From positions 141,023-205,022 of the forward strand of contig NZ_JAHQZT010000005.1 of the NCBI RefSeq assembly GCF_019061305.1: a stretch of DNA of 64,000 nt, written 5' to 3'. Of this stretch, positions 56,669-64,000 are shown in pieces. Under the pieces are notes generated by a model, which did no database searches, had not been told where the DNA came from, and worked only from the letters and a program-made list of their open reading frames with translations. Numbering within the stretch: the stretch's first letter is position 1; each line of letters opens with the position of its first letter. The stretch comes from Marinobacterium weihaiense (GTDB lineage Bacteria > Pseudomonadota > Gammaproteobacteria > Pseudomonadales > Balneatricaceae). Position numbers and translations under genes: made by a program.

Positions 56669-57832
56669 ATGATGAAAACACTTGTTTCCAAAGCACGCGT
56701 GTTGCTGCTGGCAGCCATGGCAATGCTGCTGGTTGCTTGCGGTCAGGACGACAGCCAGCCGGCGCAGGGGGCTCGTGAGATGCCCCCTGTTATGACGGAT
56801 GTTGCTACCATCAGTCGCCAGGATATTACGCTCGACAAGACGTATTCCTCGCTGTTGCGCAGTGACAATGAGGTCACGTTGGTGGCGCGCGTAACCGGAA
56901 CGCTGGAAACCCGCCAGTTCGAGCAGGGGGACCAGGTCAGCAAGGGGCAGCTGCTGTATACCATCGAGCCCGAGCAGTATCAGGCATATGTGCAGGAGCG
57001 TGAAGCCGATCTGCAGAGTGCCCGCGCCGAGCTGGCCCGGGCCGGCCGTGATGCGGCACGTTACGAGTCCCTGCTCAAGCGCAACTCGGTCAGTCGTCAA
57101 CAGTATGATCAGGCTCTGGCCGAGCAGCAGGTGGCGCGCGCACGCGTGGCTCAGGCCGAGGCCGCCCTGGCCAGCGCGCGCATCGATCTCGATTACACGC
57201 AGGTGACCGCGCCGGTCAGTGGCCGAGTGGGCCTGAGCCAGGTGAACCTGGGTAACCTGGTCAACGCCGGTACCGAGCTGGTCACGATTACCCCGCTGGA
57301 CCCGTTGGAAGTGCGCTTCCAGGTGCCGCTCAAGGACGCGCTCGAGCTGCGCAATCAGCTGCAGCTGGATGACGTCAATCGCATTCACGCCAGCCTGGCG
57401 CTGGGAGAGTCGGCCGGTGACAGCGATACTCGTTTGAGGGGCACATTGGACTTTCTCGATGCGCGGGTGGATGCGCGTACCAGTACGGTTCAGGCTTCCG
57501 CCACCTTTGCCAATCCGGATGCCAAGATCTTGCCGGGCCAGTTCGTGCGCGTCAGCATTGAAGGCCTGAAGCGCTATAACGTCATCGCCGTGCCGGAGAT
57601 TGCTGTGACCCAGGGTTTGATGGGGCCGCAGGTGTTCGTAGTGGATGAAGACGGCAAGGCGCGTGCGCGTACCGTACAGCTGGGCGAAGTGGCCGGCGAG
57701 CTGCAGATCATCCTGGACGGTCTTGCCAGCGGCGATACTGTTGTGGTCGGCGACCCATCCGGCATCAAGCCGGGTACCCCGATCAAGCCCCGTGAATCCA
57801 AGCCGGCAGAGACAGAGGAAGGCCAGGCATGA
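56669..57832 (+). CDS. RND efflux periplasmic adaptor, AcrA/MexA type
   Basis: 387-residue membrane fusion protein. A lipoprotein signal (LLAAMAMLLVACGQ) anchors it, followed by the lipoyl-like half motifs (RVTGTLETRQFEQGDQVSKG, YTQVTAPVSGRVGLSQV), the helical hairpin and the beta-barrel domain. ATG 56669 or the next ATG 56672 can start. Its stop overlaps the transporter start. The open frame runs further upstream to 56621 inside the operator and is not used. Confidence 0.93.
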   Translation: MMKTLVSKARVLLLAAMAMLLVACGQDDSQPAQGAREMPPVMTDVATISRQDITLDKTYSSLLRSDNEVTLVARVTGTLETRQFEQGDQVSKGQLLYTIEPEQYQAYVQEREADLQSARAELARAGRDAARYESLLKRNSVSRQQYDQALAEQQVARARVAQAEAALASARIDLDYTQVTAPVSGRVGLSQVNLGNLVNAGTELVTITPLDPLEVRFQVPLKDALELRNQLQLDDVNRIHASLALGESAGDSDTRLRGTLDFLDARVDARTSTVQASATFANPDAKILPGQFVRVSIEGLKRYNVIAVPEIAVTQGLMGPQVFVVDEDGKARARTVQLGEVAGELQIILDGLASGDTVVVGDPSGIKPGTPIKPRESKPAETEEGQA

Positions 57833-60800
57833 GTTTCTCGAATTTCTTCATTCGGCGGCCAATCTTCGCCACGGTCATTGCGATCATCCTGACCCTGGTC
57901 GGGGTCGTCAGCCTGCGAGTGCTGCCGATCGAGCAGTACCCCAGTGTGGTGCCGCCCAGTGTGTCGGTACAGGCCCGTTTCCCGGGTGCCAATGCGGAAA
58001 CGGTGGCCCAGACGGTCGCGGCCCCGCTGGCCGAGGCGATCAACGGGGTCGAGAACATGCTCTACATGACCTCCAACAGTGCCGATAACGGCCTGATGAG
58101 TCTGAATGTCGCCTTTGATATCGGCACGGATGGCGACACCAACACCATCAACGTCAACAACCGCGTGCAGGGTGCCTTGTCACAGCTGCCCGAGGCGGTT
58201 CAGGCACAGGGCGTGACCGTCGAGCTGCGCTCCAGCTCGATCCTGGTGCTGGCGGCTCTGATTTCGCCCGATGGTGACTACGACAGCGTTTATATGCAGA
58301 ACTACGCTACCCTGAATATCCTCGACGAGTTGCGCCAGATTCCCGGCGTGGGTGCGGCTGAGGTGCTGGGCGGAGGCGAGTTTGCGATGCGCATCTGGAT
58401 GGACCCGGAAAAGCTGGCACAGTACGACCTGACTCCGACGGAAGTAGCGCGGGCCATTCGCGCACAGAATACCGAGGTGCCGGCCGGCAGCCTGGCGGGA
58501 ACCCCGCAGTCCGATCCGCGTGCGTATACCTACACGGTGACCGCCGGCGGGCGTCTGTCCAGCGCGGATGATTTCCGCGACATCTATCTGCGTACCAACC
58601 CGGATGGTTCGGCGCTGCTGCTGCGTGATGTGGCCCGTATCGAACTGGGGGCTTCCTTCTATGGCATCGATGCACGTCTGGACAGTGCCAGCATGACGCC
58701 GATCGTCATCAACCAGCAGCCGGGTGCCAACGCGCTGGAAACCGCGGATGCGGTCAAGGCCAAGATCGAAGAGCTGTCCGGCCGTTTCCCGCCGGGGCTG
58801 GACTACGTGGTGCCGTATGACACCACGCTGTTCATCACGGCATCGGTCGATACCGTGGTCAAAACCTTCATTGAGGCATTCCTCATTGTCGGCGTGATCC
58901 TGTTCGTGTTCTTGCAGAACTGGCGCTTTACCGTAATCGCAATGTCGGTGGTACCGGTGTCGGTGGTGGCAACCTTTGCCGGTTTCTACCTGTTCGACTT
59001 CTCGCTCAACCTGCTGACCCTGTTTGCACTTGTATTGTCGATCGGCATCGTGGTGGATGACGCTATTCTAGTGGTCGAGAACGTCGAGCGCGTGTTCAGC
59101 GAAGACCCCGAGATCAGTGTGCGCCAGGCGACCATTCAGGCGATGCGCGAGGTCGGTGGCCCGGTCATCGCGACTTCGCTGATCATGGCGGCGGTCTTCA
59201 TCCCGGTGGCGTTCCTGGGAGGCTTTACCGGCCAGATCTACAAGCAGTTTGCCCTGACCGTGGCCATTTCCGTCGGTTTCTCGGCCCTGATGGCACTGAC
59301 GTTTACCCCGGCGCTGTCGGCCGTATTCATCAAGCACAACCTGCACCAGCGTCGTACAGGCCTCAAGGCGTTGCTTTTCACGCCACTGGATTGGTTTGAA
59401 AAGGGCTTCAGCGCCGTAACGGCAGCCTACACCTGGTGTGTGGATGTGCTGGTGCGTCGTTGGATACTGTCACTGCTGCTGACCGCTGTCTTCAGTTACG
59501 GCTCTTGGTGGATGTTCACCAATACGCCGACCACGCTGGTGCCGCAGACCGACCAAGGGATCATCATTGCCAGCGTATCGCTGCCGGATGCCGCTTCACT
59601 GGACCGTACCAGCCGCTACATGGATAACGTCAGCCAGCAGATCCAGGACATTCCGGGCGTGGCGCATGTGGCTGCCGTGGCGGGCTATGACATTCTGTCC
59701 AGCTCGGTGAACAACGCTCGTGGCGTGATGTTTATCAGCCTGCTGCCTTGGGAAGAGCGTGACCTGAAAGTGGATCAGCTGATCGGCCAGGTGATGCAGA
59801 TCGGGGCGCAGACACCGGGCGGCAGCGCGCTGGCATTCAACATGCCGCCAATCAGCGGTCTGTCGACCACCGGTGGCTTTACCGGCTACCTGCAGTCCTA
59901 TGCCGGTGCCAACTCGGATGAGTTGTACCAGGCCTCGCTGAAGGTGATGCAGGCGGCCAACCAGCATCCGGCGCTGAATCGTGTGTTCAGCACGTTCAAT
60001 GTGAACGTGCCGTCCTATCGCGCCAATATTGACCGCCAGAAGGCTCTGAGCTACGGCGTTGCGCTGGAAGACCTGAATGCCACTCTGTCCAATACCCTGG
60101 GCAACGGCTTCGTCAACTTCTTCAGCTATCAGAACCGCAACTTCCAGGTGTATCTGCAGAACGAAGACGAATACCGTCAGAAACCGGATGACCTGAACAA
60201 CATCTTCGTGCGCAGCAACAGCGGTGAGCGTATTCCGCTGTCGGAATTTGTCACCCTGGAGCGCCAGACCGGTCCGGCGGTGGTCAGCCGCTTTGGCGTC
60301 TATCTGGGTGCACAGTTCCAGGGGGGGCCGGCACCGGGCTACAGTTCAGGTCAGGCCATCGCCGCCATGGAAGAGGTCGTTCAGGAAACGCTGGGTGATA
60401 ACTGGGGCATGGGCTGGACGGGTACCGCCTATCAGGAAACCACGCTGGGCAACACGGCATCACTGGCCGTGATCTTCGGCATCCTGATGATGTTCCTGAT
60501 CCTGGCGGCTCAGTATGAAAGCTGGTCCCTGCCGCTGGCGGTACTGACCGCTACGCCTTTTGCCTTCTTCGGTGCCATTGGCGGCATCATGATGCGCGGG
60601 CTCGAGGTCAGTGTCTATGTCGAGATCGGCTTGTTGGTGGTTGTGGGCCTGGCGGCGAAGAATGCCATCTTGATCGTGGAATTTGCCGAACTGCAGCGGC
60701 ACGAGTTGGGTAAGTCCATTCGTGAAGCGGCCGTGAGCGCGGCGGAGCTGCGTTTCCGTCCGATTGTGATGACCTCCTTTGCCTTTATCCTGGGTACGCT

Positions 60801-60981
60801 GCCGCTGGCGCTTGCGACCGGTGCCAGTGACACCAGCAGTCACCATATCGGTACGGCGGTTGCCGTCGGCATGGCCTCTGTCGCCATTATCGGCAGCTGC
60901 TTCATTCCGACCTTCTACGCCATGATCGCGTCGGTGTCGGACTGGCTGCAGCACAAGCGTGGCGTCAAGCATCCCCACTGA
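57829..60981 (+). CDS. RND multidrug efflux transporter, AcrB/MexB type
   Basis: 1050-residue inner-membrane proton-driven pump, HAE1 subfamily. It opens SFSNFFIRRPIFATVIAIIL as AcrB does. The proton-relay aspartates lie in LSIGIVVDDAILVVENVERV, and conserved loops such as GFTGQIYKQFALTVA and GLAAKNAILIVEFA are present. No outer-membrane channel gene follows; the TolC partner must be encoded elsewhere. Confidence 0.95.
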   Translation: MSFSNFFIRRPIFATVIAIILTLVGVVSLRVLPIEQYPSVVPPSVSVQARFPGANAETVAQTVAAPLAEAINGVENMLYMTSNSADNGLMSLNVAFDIGTDGDTNTINVNNRVQGALSQLPEAVQAQGVTVELRSSSILVLAALISPDGDYDSVYMQNYATLNILDELRQIPGVGAAEVLGGGEFAMRIWMDPEKLAQYDLTPTEVARAIRAQNTEVPAGSLAGTPQSDPRAYTYTVTAGGRLSSADDFRDIYLRTNPDGSALLLRDVARIELGASFYGIDARLDSASMTPIVINQQPGANALETADAVKAKIEELSGRFPPGLDYVVPYDTTLFITASVDTVVKTFIEAFLIVGVILFVFLQNWRFTVIAMSVVPVSVVATFAGFYLFDFSLNLLTLFALVLSIGIVVDDAILVVENVERVFSEDPEISVRQATIQAMREVGGPVIATSLIMAAVFIPVAFLGGFTGQIYKQFALTVAISVGFSALMALTFTPALSAVFIKHNLHQRRTGLKALLFTPLDWFEKGFSAVTAAYTWCVDVLVRRWILSLLLTAVFSYGSWWMFTNTPTTLVPQTDQGIIIASVSLPDAASLDRTSRYMDNVSQQIQDIPGVAHVAAVAGYDILSSSVNNARGVMFISLLPWEERDLKVDQLIGQVMQIGAQTPGGSALAFNMPPISGLSTTGGFTGYLQSYAGANSDELYQASLKVMQAANQHPALNRVFSTFNVNVPSYRANIDRQKALSYGVALEDLNATLSNTLGNGFVNFFSYQNRNFQVYLQNEDEYRQKPDDLNNIFVRSNSGERIPLSEFVTLERQTGPAVVSRFGVYLGAQFQGGPAPGYSSGQAIAAMEEVVQETLGDNWGMGWTGTAYQETTLGNTASLAVIFGILMMFLILAAQYESWSLPLAVLTATPFAFFGAIGGIMMRGLEVSVYVEIGLLVVVGLAAKNAILIVEFAELQRHELGKSIREAAVSAAELRFRPIVMTSFAFILGTLPLALATGASDTSSHHIGTAVAVGMASVAIIGSCFIPTFYAMIASVSDWLQHKRGVKHPH

Positions 60982-60997
60982 TCAGGGGGTGAACGAC

Positions 60998-61025
60998 AAA
61001 GGGCCGGTCAATGACCGGCCCTTTT
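60998..61025. terminator. bidirectional terminator between efflux operon and tetR
   Basis: Stem AAAGGGCCGGTCA/TGACCGGCCCTTT with essentially no loop and a TTTT tail, between convergent genes. Confidence 0.8.
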
Positions 61026-61055
61026 GCGTTGAAGGGGAGAGGGCTAGCCGTCCGA

Positions 61056-61667
61056 TCAGTCCTTGCGCATCAGCTGCAACAGGTTTTCGATCATGACGGC
61101 GCCCCGTGTCTTGATGGAGTAGCGCTCGGGGTGGCGCAGCCAGCCATAAAACAGGCCGGACAGGGTGGCGTGCAGAAGGTCGGTGGCAGCTTCCGCGCTC
61201 AGTGATGCCAGCTGGCCGCGTTCATGCGCCATTTGAAAATATTTGAGCAGCACGGCATAGGTGTCTTGCGATATCTCCTCTTGCATGGCCTGGGGGTCGA
61301 TATCGCTGAAAAACTCGCAGCGGTACATCAGAATGGAGTGCACCCGGCGGTGGCGTGGTTGCTCCAGGCGTGCCAGCCCCTTGATGCAGGCCTGGCGGAT
61401 GGCCTCCAGTGGGCAACGATCCGCGAGCGTCGGTTCCACCTGATCCATCAGGTCCTGAAACGGCATGCGCACGCGTTCCAGCATGGCGTGAAAAAGATCA
61501 GCCTTGTTCTTGAAATGCCAGTATACGGCGCCGCGTGTCATGCCGGTATGCCGGGCAATCTGCTCCAGAGACGTGCGAGCAACCCCGTGTGCCATGAACA
61601 TATCTTCAGCGGCATCAATCAGTGCCTCGCGCGTAGCTGCGGCTTCGGCTTTGGTTCGTCGTGCCAT
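61056..61667 (-). CDS. TetR/AcrR-family repressor of the efflux pump
   Basis: 203 residues. The N-terminal helix-turn-helix reads AARGVARTSLEQIARHTGMT-like: HGVARTSLEQIARHTGMTRG and VYWHFKNKADLF, typical of AcrR. The C-terminal ligand domain is of the AcrR type (QACIKGLARLE, EFFSDIDPQAMQEE). Unusually it lies downstream of and convergent with the pump rather than divergent upstream. Both promoters carry similar palindromes, supporting control of the pump and itself. Confidence 0.9.
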   Translation of the reverse strand: MARRTKAEAAATREALIDAAEDMFMAHGVARTSLEQIARHTGMTRGAVYWHFKNKADLFHAMLERVRMPFQDLMDQVEPTLADRCPLEAIRQACIKGLARLEQPRHRRVHSILMYRCEFFSDIDPQAMQEEISQDTYAVLLKYFQMAHERGQLASLSAEAATDLLHATLSGLFYGWLRHPERYSIKTRGAVMIENLLQLMRKD

Positions 61668-61737
61668 CGCAATAGGCCCTCTCTGATCACAACTGACAAG
61701 AGGGTATTTTAACCGATGCGATCAATGAAAAACATTG

Positions 61738-61755
61738 ATACATGCTTGTTTGTAT
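61738..61755. promoter_or_regulatory. candidate operator in front of tetR
   Basis: Inverted repeat ATACA-N8-TGTAT, whose left half (ATACATGC) and right half (TGTATG) echo the efflux operator at 56610-56633. It lies 71 bp ahead of the repressor's ATG. Confidence 0.5.
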
Positions 61756-61963
61756 GTTTCGGGGCAGTGCATCCAGGCCACGCTTGATATGTTGCAGGTG
61801 CTGGCGTGATATACGGTTGAAACACTGTGCAAACGCAAGAGAGGCCACCCGGACCTTGCAGTTGATCAAACCTGGGTCACAAACTCGTGGCCAGGGGCAG
61901 CATTTACGGCTGTACCTCTCTAGAATGATTGATCAGCTAATGAATCTGATACCTTTTCTTGCT

Positions 61964-62650
61964 ATGAATCGATTTTCATATGCCGCGCTGACAGCGGCGG
62001 TACTGTTTGCAGCGCTGGGTGTACACGCCGAGGTGCGCAAGATTGTCCACCCGGACGGGCGGGTTGAGTACACCAATGTGGCGCCGACGCAGAAAGCGTC
62101 CGTGGTCAGTACCTATTACAAATACCGCAATGCGGATGGCAGTCTGGCGTTCAGTGATGAAAAGCCCGGCAGCGGGGTCGAATACGAGCGGGTTCGCTTT
62201 GACTGCTACGCTTGCCAGGTCAATTCCGGTGTCAATTGGGAAACCACGCCCCTGTTCATGGAACGTTATCAGCAGAGCATCGATCGCATTGCCGGGTTGC
62301 ATGGCGTTGATAAGGCGCTGGTGCGGGCGGTTATTCATGCTGAATCCGCGTTCAATCCCCAGGCACGTTCAAGGGTCGGGGCGCAGGGGTTGATGCAGCT
62401 GATGCCGCAGACTGCAGCTGAACTGGGCGTGGGCAATCCGTTTGATGTTGATCAGAACATCGACGGAGGGGTGCGTTATCTGGCGATGCTGCTGAAGCGT
62501 TATGATCATGATGTCCGGCTGGCCACGGCGGCTTACAACGCCGGGCCGGGCGCGGTACAGGAATATGGGGGCGTGCCGCCGTATGCCGAAACCCGTGCGT
62601 ATGTGAAGCGTATCGCCATCTTGCAGAGACGTTACGCGGCCGCGCTGTAA
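61964..62650 (+). CDS. lytic transglycosylase with DUF4124-like N-domain
   Basis: 228-residue murein hydrolase. A signal peptide (FSYAALTAAVLFAALGVHA) is followed by a short DUF4124-like domain (KIVHPDGRVEYTNVAPTQ) and an SLT domain with the catalytic glutamate in RAVIHAESAFNPQARSRVGA and GLMQLMPQTAAELGV. ATG 61964 is used; longer starts reach into the operator. It lies 14 bp ahead of the ADP-ribosylglycohydrolase gene. Confidence 0.9.
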   Translation: MNRFSYAALTAAVLFAALGVHAEVRKIVHPDGRVEYTNVAPTQKASVVSTYYKYRNADGSLAFSDEKPGSGVEYERVRFDCYACQVNSGVNWETTPLFMERYQQSIDRIAGLHGVDKALVRAVIHAESAFNPQARSRVGAQGLMQLMPQTAAELGVGNPFDVDQNIDGGVRYLAMLLKRYDHDVRLATAAYNAGPGAVQEYGGVPPYAETRAYVKRIAILQRRYAAAL

Positions 62651-62664
62651 GAGTGGAGAAGGGC

Positions 62665-63561
62665 ATGCAGAACAGGCTTACAGGGATGCTGGTCGGTCTG
62701 GCGGTGGGTGACGCCATGGGGGCTGCCGTGGAGTTCAAGGCTCCGGGCAGCTTTGAACCCGTGACCGGCTATCGCGATGGCGGTCCCCATCAGTTGCCGC
62801 CGGGCTACTGGACCGATGATACGTCTATGGCGCTGTGCTCGGCCTACAGCCTGATCGAGCAGGGACGGTTTGATCCCCATGATCACATGGAGCGTTTTGT
62901 GCGCTGGTTCAGGGATGGCTACTGCTCGTCCACCGGTAGCTGCTTCGATATCGGCAACCGGACGCGCAGTGCGCTGTTGCGGTATGAACGAACGGCTGAT
63001 CCCTTTGCTGGGGAGGAGTCGATGGATCAGGCCGGCAACGGCACGCTCATGCGATTGGCCCCACTGGTCATCTTTGCGGCCGGGCGAGCGGATCTGGCGG
63101 ACCTGGCTGCTGAACATGCACGGCTGACGCATGCCGATCCGCGTTGCCTGGATGCCAACCGCGTGTTTGCACTCATGCTGGCAGCCGCACTCACAGCTGC
63201 AAGCCCTGAAGAGGTCTGGCAGGCCGGTGCGGTGACCGAACTGCTGCCGGAGCTGGATGCCGAGGTGATCGCAGTCAGCATGGGGGCGTTTATTGATCGT
63301 CAGCCGCCGCATATTCGCGCCACGGGGTACGTGATCGATTCGCTCGAGGCTGCGCTCTGGGCCTTCAATCACAGTTCCGACTTTGCCGAGGGGCTGCTCA
63401 AGGCGGTCAATCTAGGGGATGATGCCGATACGGTAGGCGCCATCTACGGTCAGCTGGCCGGTGCCTATTACGGTCTGGACGGTATTCCGGTCGAGTGGCG
63501 CCGAGATCTGCATGGATACCAGAACATCAAGGCACTGGCAGAACAGTTGATGCATCCCTAG
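62665..63561 (+). CDS. ADP-ribosylglycohydrolase family protein
   Basis: 298 residues of the DraG/ARH-type fold. The metal-binding motifs are LAVGDAMGAAVEF near the start, GYWTDDTSMALC and the C-terminal GDDADTVGAIYGQLAGA. The family removes ADP-ribose from proteins or nucleic acids. ATG 62665 has GGAGAAGG ahead. No ADP-ribosyltransferase is seen in the window. Confidence 0.9.
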   Translation: MQNRLTGMLVGLAVGDAMGAAVEFKAPGSFEPVTGYRDGGPHQLPPGYWTDDTSMALCSAYSLIEQGRFDPHDHMERFVRWFRDGYCSSTGSCFDIGNRTRSALLRYERTADPFAGEESMDQAGNGTLMRLAPLVIFAAGRADLADLAAEHARLTHADPRCLDANRVFALMLAAALTAASPEEVWQAGAVTELLPELDAEVIAVSMGAFIDRQPPHIRATGYVIDSLEAALWAFNHSSDFAEGLLKAVNLGDDADTVGAIYGQLAGAYYGLDGIPVEWRRDLHGYQNIKALAEQLMHP

Positions 63562-63917
63562 CCGGTGGGTGCGTGTTCGCTCTGTGTCGTCTCCTGATGC
63601 TGTCGACGGTACTGACGAGGGGTCAGTCCAGTATGCGCTTTGAAGGCTGTGGCAAAATTGGCTGCACTACTGAAACCGACCAGCGCGGCAATGTTCTCGA
63701 CGGGCGTACTGCCCTGTTCCAGCAGTGTACGTGCGTATTGCATTCGTGCCTGGCGAATGTAGGCAAAAACGGTGCTTTGTTCATGCCGGCGAAACAGCTT
63801 CATGAGCTTCTGCTCATGTATCCCCACTGCACGCGCTAGGGTTTCCAGTGAATAGGTACCTGCCAGGTCGGCATGAATGATGCGCTTGACTGCGTTTAGC
63901 GTGACTAACTGTCGCAT
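63558..63917 (-). CDS. short AraC-family regulator (DNA-binding domain only)
   Basis: 119 residues, just the two helix-turn-helix units of an AraC protein: YSLETLARAVGIHEQKLMKLF and PVENIAALVGFSSAANFATAFKAHTGLTPRQYRR. A sensing domain is absent, as in SoxS or MarA. Its 3' end overlaps the ADP-ribosylglycohydrolase convergently by four bases. Targets are unknown. Confidence 0.85.
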   Translation of the reverse strand: MRQLVTLNAVKRIIHADLAGTYSLETLARAVGIHEQKLMKLFRRHEQSTVFAYIRQARMQYARTLLEQGSTPVENIAALVGFSSAANFATAFKAHTGLTPRQYRRQHQETTQSEHAPTG

Positions 63918-63972
63918 CCCGGATGATCATATAAGCCAAAGGCGTTATCCTTGGTTCGTCGCTCGCGACATC

Positions 63973-64000
63973 ATGTACCACGCCATTGAGCAATTCATCC
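63973..64000 (+). CDS. possible partial gene at the right edge
   Basis: An ATG at 63973 opens a frame (MYHAIEQFI) that runs off the window. Only nine codons are visible and no ribosome binding site is clear, so this is a weak call. Confidence 0.2.

Overview
The window looks like a chromosomal segment of a moderately GC-rich marine gammaproteobacterium, probably Oceanospirillales (Marinobacterium-like). That is inferred from gene content only: a complete Na+/H+-type Rnf complex with nth, an NhaD antiporter, a Pseudomonas-style cysI-DUF934 pair, MinCDE, GlrK/QseG/GlrR, an ArgO/ArgP pair and a candidate ornithine-lipid synthase of OlsF type. Almost all of it is densely packed housekeeping DNA. 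I see no rRNA, tRNA, CRISPR array or prophage.

Layout. 0-9.3 kb: a leftward rnfABCDGE operon, followed by a response regulator and a diguanylate cyclase wedged in before nth. 9.3-15.1 kb: sulfur assimilation, with leftward cysDN diverging from rightward cysI-DUF934-cysH; cysG (siroheme for CysI) follows at 23.9 kb. 15.1-17.0 kb: the only clear scar of mobile DNA, a 5'-truncated and frameshifted integron integrase abutting a decayed IS110/IS1111-type transposase. 17.0-20.1 kb: a phosphonate/selenate-type ABC transporter whose first gene starts inside the IS remnant. 20.3-27.3 kb: GNAT, cold-shock protein, minCDE, a thioredoxin-fold protein, cysG, nhaD, GIY-YIG and a small repeat protein. 27.3-36.6 kb: purT, a candidate small RNA, argO/argP, a DEAD-box helicase, smrA, a degenerate GGDEF protein and tmcA. 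36.6-42.5 kb: a TPR-methyltransferase, a CigR-like protein, the GlrR-QseG-GlrK operon with a near-consensus sigma-54 promoter upstream, and dodecin. 42.6-55.3 kb: lipoproteins, a J-domain protein, the OlsF-like acyltransferase, dinB, metG, trmA, rlmE and a SpoU methyltransferase. 55.3-64 kb: HD-GYP protein, an RND efflux operon with its TetR regulator, a lytic transglycosylase, an ADP-ribosylglycohydrolase and a short AraC protein.

How genes work together. CysDN activates sulfate, CysH and CysI reduce it, and CysG makes the siroheme. CysN carries what looks like a vestigial APS kinase domain without a P-loop and CysH is a compact form with one cysteine, so a separate APS kinase is expected elsewhere. 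The TetR gene lies downstream of the efflux pair, yet both promoters carry related ATACA/TGTAT palindromes, which supports shared control. The sigma-54 site and TGTC-N10-GACA-like motifs upstream of glrK suggest that the GlrR operon controls itself. Several proteins (GGDEF, HD-GYP, REC-CheC, degenerate GGDEF) point to active c-di-GMP signalling.
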